DNA of 64,000 nt from Paenibacillus mangrovi (GTDB taxonomy: Bacteria > Bacillota > Bacilli > Paenibacillales > Paenibacillaceae): the NCBI RefSeq assembly GCF_022898935.1, contig NZ_JALIRP010000013.1, positions 1-64,000 of the forward strand. Direction: 5' to 3'. This document shows, in pieces, positions 35,153-45,077 of this stretch. Numbering within the stretch: the stretch's first letter is position 1; every line of letters begins with the position of its first letter. Below the pieces are notes generated by a model. It was not told where the DNA came from. It made no database searches and saw only the letters and a list, made by a program, of their open reading frames with translations. The translations under genes and the position numbers were made by a program.

Positions 35153-36955
35153 ATGCCGAAATGGAAACGCTTCCGGGATCGCAGCATCCGGCAAAAAATG
35201 TTTCTGACCTATGCCCTGCTGATTATTGTGCCACTTTTGGTCATCAGTATTTCTTTTTATACCTATGCCATGTCCATCTTTGAGACCCGTATTGTAAAGT
35301 CGTTCGAGGAGACGAACCTTCAAATGATTTCGACTGCGGATGCTTTCGTGAGCGGCATGATCAAATCATCGGAGCAGCCTTTTTATGACGAGAAGCTGAT
35401 GCAAATTTTAGCGAAGGATTATTCCAAATCCGCCTATGAGACGTTTGAAAAAAGCATGGATTTCCGCTATATCAGCGACACCGTCTTCAAAAATTTAATG
35501 ACATTCAATCCAAACATCGATTCGATCCTGATTTATCCGGAGAACAGCTCGCTCATTTACCGCAGGGGATATGACACGACCTTCAATTATAAGTACACTC
35601 CAGTCCATGAACCGTGGTACCAGCAGATTATTAACAATGCGGAAAAGCCGGTGCTCCTTGGCCTGCGCGAGGAAAAGCAGATGTATGCCAATCCTAGGAA
35701 GGTTCTGTCCGTAGGTCGGGTATTGGTGGATGCGGATACGTATCAGAAGCTGGGTGTGCTGGTTGTGAATTTCCGCGTGGAGCAGCTGGAGAAATTGTTC
35801 AGCGGACTGGATGCCAAGCGGGATGTCAATCAGTTCATTGTGGATGAGAAAGGGACGGTGATATTCAGCACGACGCCGGGCATGATCGGGAAAAATATCA
35901 GTCAGCCTCTTTCACAAATTCAGCCAAGCAGCAAGGATTATTATGTCGTTCGCCATGATTCCAAAGTATCCGGGTGGCTTTTTTATAGTGTCATTCACCG
36001 TAATCAGCTGTTTGCCGAGATCAATAAGCTCCGCGATTTTACGGCGCTGCTGTTTGTTCTGCTCGTAGCCATTGGATTCGTCATCGCGTTTCTGGTATCC
36101 GGCAGCATCTCGAATCCGATTCGAAGACTCAACCGGTTAATGCGCAGGGTGGAGAAGGGAGATTTCAATGTGATGGCCCACCAGGACAGTCTGGATGAAG
36201 TCGGTCACTTATCCCGTTCCTTTAACCGGATGACGGTGGAAATTAAAGAACTGATCGAGCAAATCAAGCTCGAGGAGAAGAAGAAACGGAGCGCCGAGTT
36301 GAACGCTCTGCAGAATCAAATCAATCCCCATTTTATCTATAACACACTGTCGGTTATTAAATGGATGGCCCAGGCGCAAATGGCCGACAACATTACGGAA
36401 GCGATCGATGATATGATCAAGGTTTTGTCTTTCTCTACTCGAAGTACGCAGGAGTTTGTTTCCATAGAAAAGGAAATGGAGTTTATCCGCAACTATGTCG
36501 AGTTGCTGCAGCTTCGTTATTACAACGTGTTTGACTGTGAGATTGATGTCGCGCCGGATGTTCTGCATTATAAAACGCTGAAATTTATGGTCCAGCCTTT
36601 TGTGGAAAATGCAGTTTTTCACGCTTTTGTCGGCCATGATCGTCCTTATGAATTGCACATACGCGTGGGAAAAACGGATAGCGGCGATATTCAATTCATC
36701 ATCTGTGACAACGGCATCGGAATCCGGCAAGAGCAGCTTCAGGAGCTGCTTCAGCAGGAATGGTCTGACAAGGAAACCATGAATTCGATAGGCATTGGCA
36801 ACGTTTCACGGAGACTGAAGCTTCATTATGGAGAAAAGTACGGGGTGGTTATGGACAGCAGCACGGAAGGCGAAGGAACTTCGGTGTGTATTCGGATTCC
36901 TGCGATGGAGCAGAGTCCAGCGTCTAGTCCGCCAAGAAAGGAGGAAGTGGTATGA
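35153..36955 (+). CDS. Sensor histidine kinase (YesM type)
   Basis: A 600-residue membrane kinase. A first segment lies near residues 20-42, then an extracellular Cache-like sensor, a second segment near 290-312, a HAMP, and a His_kinase domain with phospho-acceptor His in NQINPHFIYNTLS. ATP-binding motifs are FVENAVFHAF, CDNGIGI and SIGIGNVSRRLKLHYG. ATG 35153 follows ACGGAGGA. Its stop overlaps the response-regulator start by 4 bases. It senses an external sugar or its binding protein (inference from family). Confidence 0.94.
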   Translation: MPKWKRFRDRSIRQKMFLTYALLIIVPLLVISISFYTYAMSIFETRIVKSFEETNLQMISTADAFVSGMIKSSEQPFYDEKLMQILAKDYSKSAYETFEKSMDFRYISDTVFKNLMTFNPNIDSILIYPENSSLIYRRGYDTTFNYKYTPVHEPWYQQIINNAEKPVLLGLREEKQMYANPRKVLSVGRVLVDADTYQKLGVLVVNFRVEQLEKLFSGLDAKRDVNQFIVDEKGTVIFSTTPGMIGKNISQPLSQIQPSSKDYYVVRHDSKVSGWLFYSVIHRNQLFAEINKLRDFTALLFVLLVAIGFVIAFLVSGSISNPIRRLNRLMRRVEKGDFNVMAHQDSLDEVGHLSRSFNRMTVEIKELIEQIKLEEKKKRSAELNALQNQINPHFIYNTLSVIKWMAQAQMADNITEAIDDMIKVLSFSTRSTQEFVSIEKEMEFIRNYVELLQLRYYNVFDCEIDVAPDVLHYKTLKFMVQPFVENAVFHAFVGHDRPYELHIRVGKTDSGDIQFIICDNGIGIRQEQLQELLQQEWSDKETMNSIGIGNVSRRLKLHYGEKYGVVMDSSTEGEGTSVCIRIPAMEQSPASSPPRKEEVV

Positions 36956-38547
36956 GAATCATGATTGTGGATGATGAGACTTTTATTAGAGTGAACTTCA
37001 AGACATTTTTGGACTGGAAGCAAGAAGGTTACTATCTCGTGGGTGAAGCTGCCAATGGGGAAGAAGCGCTGGAAAAGATCGAAGAACTTCGACCTCATGT
37101 CGTATTTCTCGACATTCGGATGCCGGTTCTGGGCGGACTTGACGTGCTTCGGCAGCTGCAGCAGAGGAATGCTTCCTGCAAAGTGATTATTCTCAGCAGC
37201 CACAACGAGTTTGACTATGCCAGAGAAGCGCTCAGACTGGGAGCTTGCGACTATATTCATAAGCCTAATTTGACTCGAGATGCAGTGATTGAAGCATTGA
37301 ACCGGGTTCAGATGCAGCTCAGCCATCATACAGAGGCGGAACAGCTTCCGGTGCAGCAGGAGAAGAATCGCAACGATCTGAAAACACTCTTTTTACGTGA
37401 TTTGGCTATCGGTGTCATTCGTCATAAATGGGAGATCGACCAAAAGACAGAGCTGTACCAGCTGAAGCTGAGGCAGCCGAACGTATGCTGTTTTGTAATG
37501 CATATCGATCACTATGACAAGGTGATGGAGCGGTATAAAAAGGGAATGGAGCATTTGCTCGGATTCTCAATCCTGAATATTTTGCATGAGGTACTAAGCC
37601 GATATGATGAGCTGGAATTGTTTCAGATGAGTCCGAAGGAGCTTGTGTTTCTCCAATCTTTTTCCGGCTTGAGAAGTATGAATGAAATCCTGGAGGAACG
37701 CTGGAGATTGGTCCGCAAGATTGAAAAAACGTTGAAGCAATTTTTGAATATTCATGTCAGCTTCAGCATCAGCGGATTGCATTCCCGTCTCCTGGATATC
37801 CCCAAGGCTTATCATGAAGCGCAGGAGGCGGCAGAAATGCTGTTCTTTGAGGACCGCAGCAATGTCGTGGTCTATGAGCCGGCTTGCATCCGGGATGGAA
37901 GAGTCATGGAAATGCTGGTCCCACATGAGCAGCGGATTCGAAAGGCGATCACGGAAAAGAAAATTGCGGAAGCGATGACCATGATCCATGAGTTATTCAT
38001 AGCGATCAAAGAGCGGCGCCCGGCGGGACGTCATGACATATTGGACCTGTGCGTCAATTTGCATTATTTGATTCAATCCCACCTGATGGAAGAGAATACG
38101 GGCGGAAAGACATCCGGCGTACAGGAGCTCATGTCCGCAGAGCGGGCTCAGCGGCTGCATCAGCTGCTCATTGAGGAGCTGGAGCATATATCGGAAAGCC
38201 AAGCGGAGGATGCCACATCTTCCAATTACAAGATCAAGCGGGTACTCGACTACATACATCAGCATTATGATCATGATTTGACGCTTGATGAACTGGCCGG
38301 CTACGTCGGATTGAACAACAGCTATCTCAGCAGAATTTTTAAGGAACAAACCGGTTCCATGCTGATTCCCTATATTAATCGTTACAGGGTGAAAAAGTCT
38401 TTGGAGCTGCTGAAGGATGGAAAGCTGAAGACGTATGAGATTGCAGAAAAGGTCGGTTTTAACAGCACGGACAACTATTATATCAGCTTTAAAAAGATGT
38501 ACGGCCTTCCGCCGAATGAATACCGAAAAACTTGCATGGGAAAGTAA
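36952..38547 (+). CDS. AraC-type response regulator (YesN type)
   Basis: A 531-residue regulator with an N-terminal receiver (phospho-acceptor Asp in VVFLDIRMPVLGG, conserved Lys in DYIHKPN), a long middle region, and two C-terminal AraC helix-turn-helix motifs, the second around EIAEKVGFNSTDNYYISFKK. It is coupled to the kinase by an ATGA overlap. It likely activates the permease operon and the binding-protein gene through the paired repeats at 33086 and 38544. Confidence 0.94.
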   Translation: MRIMIVDDETFIRVNFKTFLDWKQEGYYLVGEAANGEEALEKIEELRPHVVFLDIRMPVLGGLDVLRQLQQRNASCKVIILSSHNEFDYAREALRLGACDYIHKPNLTRDAVIEALNRVQMQLSHHTEAEQLPVQQEKNRNDLKTLFLRDLAIGVIRHKWEIDQKTELYQLKLRQPNVCCFVMHIDHYDKVMERYKKGMEHLLGFSILNILHEVLSRYDELELFQMSPKELVFLQSFSGLRSMNEILEERWRLVRKIEKTLKQFLNIHVSFSISGLHSRLLDIPKAYHEAQEAAEMLFFEDRSNVVVYEPACIRDGRVMEMLVPHEQRIRKAITEKKIAEAMTMIHELFIAIKERRPAGRHDILDLCVNLHYLIQSHLMEENTGGKTSGVQELMSAERAQRLHQLLIEELEHISESQAEDATSSNYKIKRVLDYIHQHYDHDLTLDELAGYVGLNNSYLSRIFKEQTGSMLIPYINRYRVKKSLELLKDGKLKTYEIAEKVGFNSTDNYYISFKKMYGLPPNEYRKTCMGK

Positions 38548-38580
38548 AAAATCACGGAGATATGTAAATATCCTCTGTTT
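38544..38580 (+). promoter_or_regulatory. Tandem operator before the binding-protein gene
   Basis: GTAAAAAATCACGG starts at 38544 and GTAAATATCCTCTG at 38564, again 20 bp apart. The second half is the same as at 33107 over about 16 bases. The site overlaps the stop codon of the response-regulator gene. Confidence 0.6.
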
Positions 38581-38658
38581 GCCTCGTCATGCGGGCTAGC
38601 TAAGATGAAAGTAACACCACTCAAGGTGAATTCACTTAAAATAAAGGGGTAGTGACAG

Positions 38659-39930
38659 ATGAGAAAGAAAGCATTCCTGTTATTGTGCTCCCTAATGCTG
38701 ATGCTGACCGCAGCAGGATGTGGATCCAAATCTACTGATGGCGGCACGGATAGTGCTTCAGGCGGCGCCGGAGAGGCAAGCGGGGAAAAGAAAGAAACGG
38801 TCGAGGTGACGATGGCTTATTGGGCCAACGCTTCGGAACAAAAGAACTTTGAATACATGGTCAATGGTCTGGAAAAAGAATATCCAAACATTAAAGTTAA
38901 AATGCAAATGTACCCAACAAGCGATGAATTCTGGAAAGCGATTCCATCGGCGATTGCTGCAGGAGTAGGTCCGGATATCATTGCTATGTCGGATGAAGGA
39001 AACTACGAATATATCAAAAAAGGCGTTCTGGCTCCGCTGGATGAGCTGATCACCAAGGTCGGATTCGAGAAAGACCGGATCACCTCATCGCTGTATAAAG
39101 GCTGGACGGATGACAACAAGCTGTACGGCATTCCTTATGATTCGTCGACTTCGATGCTCGCGATCAACAAAGCGATGTTCGAGAAATCGGGAATTACGAA
39201 GACCCCGGAAACGATGGATGAGGTTGTTGAACTGGCCAAAGCCATGACAACGAAGGACGTCAAAGGGATTATCGGGAGCATCGATCCGTTTCACATTACG
39301 CAATATGTACACGCTTTCGGCGGAGACTGGGGCTATGGCAAAACCATCAATTCCAAAGAAAACATTGCAGGTGTACAATTCTTTGTTGACCTGTTCCTGA
39401 AACATGGCGTGGCTATCGCTCCGATCGAGGTAGGTGCTCCTTGGGATGGTGAAGTATTCAGCCAGGAAAAAGGTGCAATGTCTACAGCTGGTCCTTGGTA
39501 TGTTGGTCATTTGAAAGAAGCGAATCCGAATATGCAAATGATCGCTCTGCCAATGCCTAAAGGCACGGTAGAAGCACAAAGCGCTTACTCGCACGGTTTG
39601 TCCATTCTGGAAGGCAGTAAGCATAAAGAGGAAGCGATGCAAGTCATCAAGTATGCGCTCCGCGACGAAGCACAATTGAATGCTATTGAAGAGGTTGGTT
39701 ATTCCCCAGCGGTTTCTTCATTGCTTCCTAAATACCTGGAGAAGAACCCTGAGCTGAAACCAGTATTTGATAACATGGAAAAAGTGGGTATGCCTTTTGC
39801 TTATCCTGAGCAAACCAAAGCGTTCCACGCCGATCTTTTGAAAGGTGTAGAAGAAATCATCTTCAAAAAAGACGGATTGACAGTTGAAAAGCTGTTGAAT
39901 GACCTTCAGAGCAAGTACGGAGAAAAGTAA
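38659..39930 (+). CDS. Sugar-binding lipoprotein of the second ABC importer
   Basis: A 423-residue SBP_bac_1-type protein. The signal peptide ends in the lipobox LTAAGC (Cys about residue 21), then a Ser/Gly-rich linker, then two lobes typical of MalE-like proteins. It lies after the two-component genes with its own operator and is closed by a terminator, so it can be made in excess of the permeases. The ligand is not identifiable. Confidence 0.94.
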   Translation: MRKKAFLLLCSLMLMLTAAGCGSKSTDGGTDSASGGAGEASGEKKETVEVTMAYWANASEQKNFEYMVNGLEKEYPNIKVKMQMYPTSDEFWKAIPSAIAAGVGPDIIAMSDEGNYEYIKKGVLAPLDELITKVGFEKDRITSSLYKGWTDDNKLYGIPYDSSTSMLAINKAMFEKSGITKTPETMDEVVELAKAMTTKDVKGIIGSIDPFHITQYVHAFGGDWGYGKTINSKENIAGVQFFVDLFLKHGVAIAPIEVGAPWDGEVFSQEKGAMSTAGPWYVGHLKEANPNMQMIALPMPKGTVEAQSAYSHGLSILEGSKHKEEAMQVIKYALRDEAQLNAIEEVGYSPAVSSLLPKYLEKNPELKPVFDNMEKVGMPFAYPEQTKAFHADLLKGVEEIIFKKDGLTVEKLLNDLQSKYGEK

Positions 39931-39936
39931 TTTAAA

Positions 39937-39975
39937 AGGGTTGGACTTTGGATCATCAAGGTCCAACCTTTTTTT
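39937..39975 (+). terminator. Terminator between binding-protein and SLH-protein genes
   Basis: GGTTGGAC (39939-39946) pairs with GTCCAACC (39961-39968), followed by seven or more T's. Read-through would feed the gene at 40008, which has no obvious promoter of its own in the 30 bases left. Confidence 0.85.
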
Positions 39976-40007
39976 AAATAAAATTTGCAAGGGAGGACTA
40001 GGGAAGA

Positions 40008-43000
40008 ATGAAAAAATCGCTTAACACAGTCGTCTCCAAGATCTTGCTTATGTGCTTGCTGATCTCAACCATCGGACCGGTATACTCTGCTCAAGCAGCA
40101 GCCGATCTTCAGGTAGGGGAGGGCCAGGTATTTGGAGAATTTCCGCTGAATCTGACCCAAGTGGGGGACGTGGATTGGCTTCATCTGAAAGGGGATGGAG
40201 GAATCACTCAAATCACAAAGGCAGGATCGAGCTCGGTTACATTCGATGTATATGGAAATGGCACTACTGGAACCGAGGGGAAATTGAATAAGGGCGGGGA
40301 TACGAATTACATATCTTATTCCTGGACGGACGGTATGGGGGGACATGAAACCTCTGCAAATGACACCGGCTTTGCCGTGTTTTTTCCAAAGTCGAGCCGG
40401 GATGCAGGTGATTATGACAATGTAGGCTGGAATGTTACCGTAGCTCCGCAGCCACAGGAGTCAACCATCCTATTCGGTGTTGGCATGTGGCAGGCTGAGA
40501 CGGAAATCAGAATCTATTTAGATGATCAGCTTAAGGATTCACGAACACTTCAAGCAGGCGGTGCTTCCGAGGTATACAAATATCAATTCAAAATCCCTGC
40601 AGGTGTGAAGATGAAAGTGGAGGCAAGGCAAACGAAGGCTTTATCCCAGTATGGTAACATGTCATTTTCAGGCCTGGCTGTAAGCAGTAAGAACATTGCC
40701 GATAAGCTTGAGTTACAGAATGAATACAACAGAGTCAAGGATTTGACCCAGGGACTGTACACGGATGCAACCTGGCAGCCTTTCGGAGCCGCTAGGGACG
40801 AGGCCAAGAATGTTCTCGATGAGCCGCTTGCATCGCAGCAGGAGGTAGACAGCGCACTCAATGAAATGCAAGCAGCGCAACAAGCTCTGGAGAAGAAAGA
40901 CACCCATATTAAGATAGACTTTATGGGGAATGTATCCGGTGGATATACGTTTGGTTCTGTAGGGGATCAGCAGGACAGATATCAAACCTTTACTCCTAAA
41001 GAAAGCTTTGAAATGGAATATGTTCAAGTGAAGGTAATTAGAGAAAGAGAGCCGGTTAGCGATCTTGTTGTGAAGCTATATGCTACAGATGCTCAAGGAT
41101 TGCCGACAGGATCGGCATTGGCAGGGACTACGGTGAAAGAGGATCAGGTTGTTAGCAGCGAAATTATAACTGCTCCATTGTCTTACAGCCTTGAACAAGG
41201 CAAGCGTTACGCTATCGTATTATCTCAGGAAAAGCTTGGCTCAGGGGAATACCGCTGGTATGTCATGAACAAAAACTCGGAATCGAAGAGTGAGTTTTAT
41301 GGCAAATCAGTATCCGGTAATTTTGTATCAGAAGCTCAACTTGGAACAGGATTGATGCGGATTATCCAGAAGAGCAATGTGGATCGAAGTTTTCTTCAAA
41401 CACTGGTGAATGACATCGGGCAATATAATCGAAAGCTGTTCACCGTACCAACCTGGTCTCAATTGGAGAGCGCCTTGAATGAGGCGAAAGAGTGCTTGAG
41501 TAATGTAGATGCCAAACAGCAGGATATTGGCTCGGCCTACGACAAGCTGTTTGCGGCATTTAATAACCTGCAGCAGGGCTCAGGGTTAAATGAGGTTGCG
41601 GGCATCATTGATGCGATCAGCAGTGTGGACTTGAAGGGGTATACTAGCGAATCGACGGCTGCCTTGAAACAAGCCGTTCAGGAAGCGAAGAATCTGGGAG
41701 GAAATACGCCAGATCAAGAGCGGATTAAAGTCTATTCCAAAGTCATGAATGCCTTGGACGGATTGAAGCCGGATGGCAAATATCAGTATGAATCCAATCC
41801 CAGAATGACAGCAGCCTTTGGCTTCGAAGGCGATAAGAATGCCTCGCTCGCATTCCTTGACGGGTCGTACCAAATTGGCGGAGCCCGTCCGGAACAGCAT
41901 GGGCCTTCAGCTCCGAAGCAGATGGTGACCTTCGGTGTCACGGACACAACCGGCATTAGATGGTATAACGCAGAAGGTTATCTGCCGGCATTTATCCACG
42001 AGTATTCCAAAGATAATATGGATTACAAAATCGAATCGTTCGCCAATAAACATACCGTAGAAGGCAAAGATTATGTCATCGATTATTCCAGAATGACCGT
42101 TACGAACCATTCGAATGAGACACGCTTGCTGCCGGTTGTGTCCAAAAACCTGATTCCACTGAGTATGGAGGCGAATCAGGTGTACACGATTAAACCTGGC
42201 GAGACGATCGTCAGAGACTATGCTATTGAAGCAGATAAGTATGAATACTTTGATGAGGGCAAAACCTCTTTCACTTCATTAACGATAGAGCAAGTAGCTG
42301 GCCAGGGCGATTTTGACCAGAATTACGCCTCAATGAAATCGTATTGGGACAACCGGCTGTCGGCAGTGGTTCATATCGATCTGCCGAATAAAGAGTTGGT
42401 GAATGCTTATAAAGCAGGATACATCTATACGATGATTATCAAGGATGGCAACTACCTGCATGTCGGGGAGAACGGGTATGCGAGGTTGTACTCCCATGAT
42501 ACGATCGGAATTCTCGTTGGACTAATTCAAAGCGGAGACTTTGCTCATGCCAAGGATTATTTGAAGAGCGTTCCATTAACCGGAGGAATCAATATCGAGA
42601 CCGGTGAAGTAGATGGTAACCTGTACTGGGATGCCAACTGGAAGCTTCCGTGGGCATATGCAGTATATCTAAGCAAGACGGGCGACACGTCCATCTTCAA
42701 GGACCTCATGACTGCAGATGATGGAACGAAAGGTACCGTGTTCGATAAGAGGGTCAAATACAGTGCAAGAAGTATCGAAAAAGATCGCAAGGGCGATGGC
42801 AAGATTATGAAGGAAACGTATGCGATCGACGACCCGGGCTATTGGACGGTTGACAACTATGCTGCGCTGACAGGTCTTGCTTCGTACGAATATATTACAC
42901 GCGAGCTGTATAAAGCTGAAGGGGACCCAAGTTATTTGAATGAGGCCGAGTGGGCCAAGGCGCAATATGAGGACCTGCTGGCGGCGTTCTCAGCCAGACT

Positions 43001-44858
43001 GCAAAAAACAATTACGGACAATAGCCTGAACTATATCCCGGCTTCAGTAATACAGACCAATGATGTGAACCGGATGAAGGATCCTAGGGATGCGAACTGG
43101 GCTTCTATGCTCAGCGGAACCTGGCTGTGGGATGGATACCTATATGGTGCGATCCAGCCTGAGGACAATATTAACCTGAAGATGCTGGACGACACCTATA
43201 CCTACGGAATTGAAAGACGTACCGCAGCGAAAGTAACCGATTCTCCGTATAACTTTGGCGGTTACCCTCACGGATTCTATTCCAGTTCATACAATGCCGG
43301 TTACGGAAGCTCTGCGCTTCGCGGCGAACAATACAGAGACATGGGCATTAAAGCCTATGAGTTCATGCTTGAAAACTCTATGAGCGGACCGTTCAGCTGG
43401 TGGGAAGGTGTTGCTTATCCTACCACAGATCCGAGCCCTTGGACAGCAACCAATGAGAAGCTTGGCGTTCAAAATACTCCAGGAGGCGGCGGATCAGCTC
43501 AGCACATGTGGGGGCAAGCTGTTAACTCCAAGGTTTTGGTTGACTCATTGATCGCAGAGCGTATTTACGAGCAGAACAAGAAGTACGAAATTATCGTAGG
43601 CCGCGGTATTCCGAAAGAGTGGGTTACTGATGCTGCTAAGAACAACAATGTAGTGGCTAAAGTTCATAACTATCCGGCATTCCAAGGCGGTAGAGTTGGA
43701 TACGATGTAGTTAGAAATAACAACAAGCTTGAATTCACCTTTACAACCGACCTTACCCAAGCCAAGGCAGACACAAGTAATGCAACCTTTAGCATTCAAT
43801 TGCCTAGTATGGTTGATAACATTCTAGGGGCTTCCAATGGCGTAATTGATAATGCCAAGGGCATCGTCACTGTTCCGCTAAACACGAAATCGGTCACAAT
43901 TAAGCTAAAGGATCTGTCAGTGCCTGTTGACTTCGATGAAGAAGCACTGCAAATTGAATTTGCCGCAGGTGATTCCAGTACATCTGTCACCAAAGATGTG
44001 ACTTTGCCGAAGCAAGGAGAGCATGGAAGCGTAATTACCTGGTCCTCCAGCGATCCGAAAATTATTTCAAATACGGGCAAAGTGACTCGTCCATCAAGTA
44101 CCACGCAAGTGACGCTGACAGCTACATTGTCCAAAGACGGCGTTCAGGTACAGAAGAGCTTCTTGGTAACGGTAGTCAAGGCAGCGGATCAAGGAAACCC
44201 TGGAAATGGCAATGGAAATGGAAATGGCAACGGCAACGGCAACAACGGAAACAATGGTAACAACGGCAATAACGGCAATAACGGCAATAATGGAAACAAC
44301 GGAAACTCGAAAGGGTCGGTGTTGACCGACATTTCCAATCACTGGGCTCGTGAAGCTATTTTGACTGCCGTAGAACGAAAGATTGTCAATGGCTATGAAG
44401 ACGGCACATTCCGTCCGAATGCCATGGTGACTCGCAGTGAGCTCATCGTTATGCTTGGCCGGGCACTAGGCCTTCAGCCGGAAAATACAGTGTTGTCATT
44501 CAAAGATGAGGCAAAGATCCCGGCATGGGCAAAGCCTTACGTATCTAGTGTAATCAAATCGGGATTTGTAAAAGGGTACGACGACGGTACATTCCGTCCT
44601 GAAGGGAAAATGACCCGGGCTGAGTTCGTGGCAGTAATTTGCCGTGCACTTGATTTACAGATGGATGCCAAAGCTTCCTTGCCGTTTGCAGATGCAGATC
44701 AGATCCCTGCATGGGCAAAAAGCTATGCGGCAGCTGCATATCAGGCAGGTCTGATTGAAGGCAAAGGGGATAACAATTTTGCTCCAAACGATGTCGTGAC
44801 CAGAGCAGAAGCTGTTACCTTGCTTTTTCGGATGTCGCAATACTCGGCTTCCAAATAG
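40008..44858 (+). CDS. Giant SLH-anchored protein with probable toroid glycosidase core
   Basis: A 1616-residue surface protein. After the signal peptide (about 1-31) come a galactose-binding-like sandwich (to about 230), a FIVAR-like helical unit (about 235-300), a second sandwich (300-455), and two more FIVAR-like units (455-590). A large region (about 600-1240) has the sequence texture of an alpha/alpha-barrel glycosidase, with YLHVGENGYARLYSHDTIG, YWDANWKLPWAYAVY and WLWDGYLYG. An Ig-like domain, a Gly/Asn linker and three SLH domains (about 1435-1616) anchor it to the wall. No known family can be named for the core. It follows the sugar importer genes, so it may release their substrate. 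Confidence 0.85.
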   Translation: MKKSLNTVVSKILLMCLLISTIGPVYSAQAAADLQVGEGQVFGEFPLNLTQVGDVDWLHLKGDGGITQITKAGSSSVTFDVYGNGTTGTEGKLNKGGDTNYISYSWTDGMGGHETSANDTGFAVFFPKSSRDAGDYDNVGWNVTVAPQPQESTILFGVGMWQAETEIRIYLDDQLKDSRTLQAGGASEVYKYQFKIPAGVKMKVEARQTKALSQYGNMSFSGLAVSSKNIADKLELQNEYNRVKDLTQGLYTDATWQPFGAARDEAKNVLDEPLASQQEVDSALNEMQAAQQALEKKDTHIKIDFMGNVSGGYTFGSVGDQQDRYQTFTPKESFEMEYVQVKVIREREPVSDLVVKLYATDAQGLPTGSALAGTTVKEDQVVSSEIITAPLSYSLEQGKRYAIVLSQEKLGSGEYRWYVMNKNSESKSEFYGKSVSGNFVSEAQLGTGLMRIIQKSNVDRSFLQTLVNDIGQYNRKLFTVPTWSQLESALNEAKECLSNVDAKQQDIGSAYDKLFAAFNNLQQGSGLNEVAGIIDAISSVDLKGYTSESTAALKQAVQEAKNLGGNTPDQERIKVYSKVMNALDGLKPDGKYQYESNPRMTAAFGFEGDKNASLAFLDGSYQIGGARPEQHGPSAPKQMVTFGVTDTTGIRWYNAEGYLPAFIHEYSKDNMDYKIESFANKHTVEGKDYVIDYSRMTVTNHSNETRLLPVVSKNLIPLSMEANQVYTIKPGETIVRDYAIEADKYEYFDEGKTSFTSLTIEQVAGQGDFDQNYASMKSYWDNRLSAVVHIDLPNKELVNAYKAGYIYTMIIKDGNYLHVGENGYARLYSHDTIGILVGLIQSGDFAHAKDYLKSVPLTGGINIETGEVDGNLYWDANWKLPWAYAVYLSKTGDTSIFKDLMTADDGTKGTVFDKRVKYSARSIEKDRKGDGKIMKETYAIDDPGYWTVDNYAALTGLASYEYITRELYKAEGDPSYLNEAEWAKAQYEDLLAAFSARLQKTITDNSLNYIPASVIQTNDVNRMKDPRDANWASMLSGTWLWDGYLYGAIQPEDNINLKMLDDTYTYGIERRTAAKVTDSPYNFGGYPHGFYSSSYNAGYGSSALRGEQYRDMGIKAYEFMLENSMSGPFSWWEGVAYPTTDPSPWTATNEKLGVQNTPGGGGSAQHMWGQAVNSKVLVDSLIAERIYEQNKKYEIIVGRGIPKEWVTDAAKNNNVVAKVHNYPAFQGGRVGYDVVRNNNKLEFTFTTDLTQAKADTSNATFSIQLPSMVDNILGASNGVIDNAKGIVTVPLNTKSVTIKLKDLSVPVDFDEEALQIEFAAGDSSTSVTKDVTLPKQGEHGSVITWSSSDPKIISNTGKVTRPSSTTQVTLTATLSKDGVQVQKSFLVTVVKAADQGNPGNGNGNGNGNGNGNNGNNGNNGNNGNNGNNGNNGNSKGSVLTDISNHWAREAILTAVERKIVNGYEDGTFRPNAMVTRSELIVMLGRALGLQPENTVLSFKDEAKIPAWAKPYVSSVIKSGFVKGYDDGTFRPEGKMTRAEFVAVICRALDLQMDAKASLPFADADQIPAWAKSYAAAAYQAGLIEGKGDNNFAPNDVVTRAEAVTLLFRMSQYSASK
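44202..44306 (+). repeat. Coding GGNAAY tandem repeat (Gly/Asn linker)
   Basis: About 35 codons of Gly and Asn built from short units such as GGAAATGGCAAT and AACAACGGC. It encodes the flexible linker before the SLH domains. Repeats of this type can change length by slippage; the frame is open here. Confidence 0.85.
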
Positions 44859-44917
44859 AATGGCCTTACGGCGATTAAATTGAAATGCTATGCTAGAGTT
44901 TTAGGCAGCTGTACCAG

Positions 44918-44955
44918 GCCGCTTGCTCCATTATTATTCGGAGCAAGCGGCTTTT
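44918..44955 (+). terminator. Terminator after the SLH-toroid gene
   Basis: GCCGCTTGCTCC (44918-44929) pairs perfectly with GGAGCAAGCGGC (44940-44951), followed by TTTT. Confidence 0.92.
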
Positions 44956-45077
44956 GTTGTTGAAGAGCGGTTTGGTTTTTAATTCAAGTAGGTTGTTTTA
45001 ACTATTTGTTTTGGGCACTTGCTTGCTTTTGGAAACAGCAGTTCTTCCCTCTGATTCATCAACATGTGAAGCGGATT

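Noticed and set aside
44202..44306. Short tandem units that could suggest a CRISPR array
   Set aside because: Units are 3-12 bases without spacers and encode an in-frame Gly/Asn linker.
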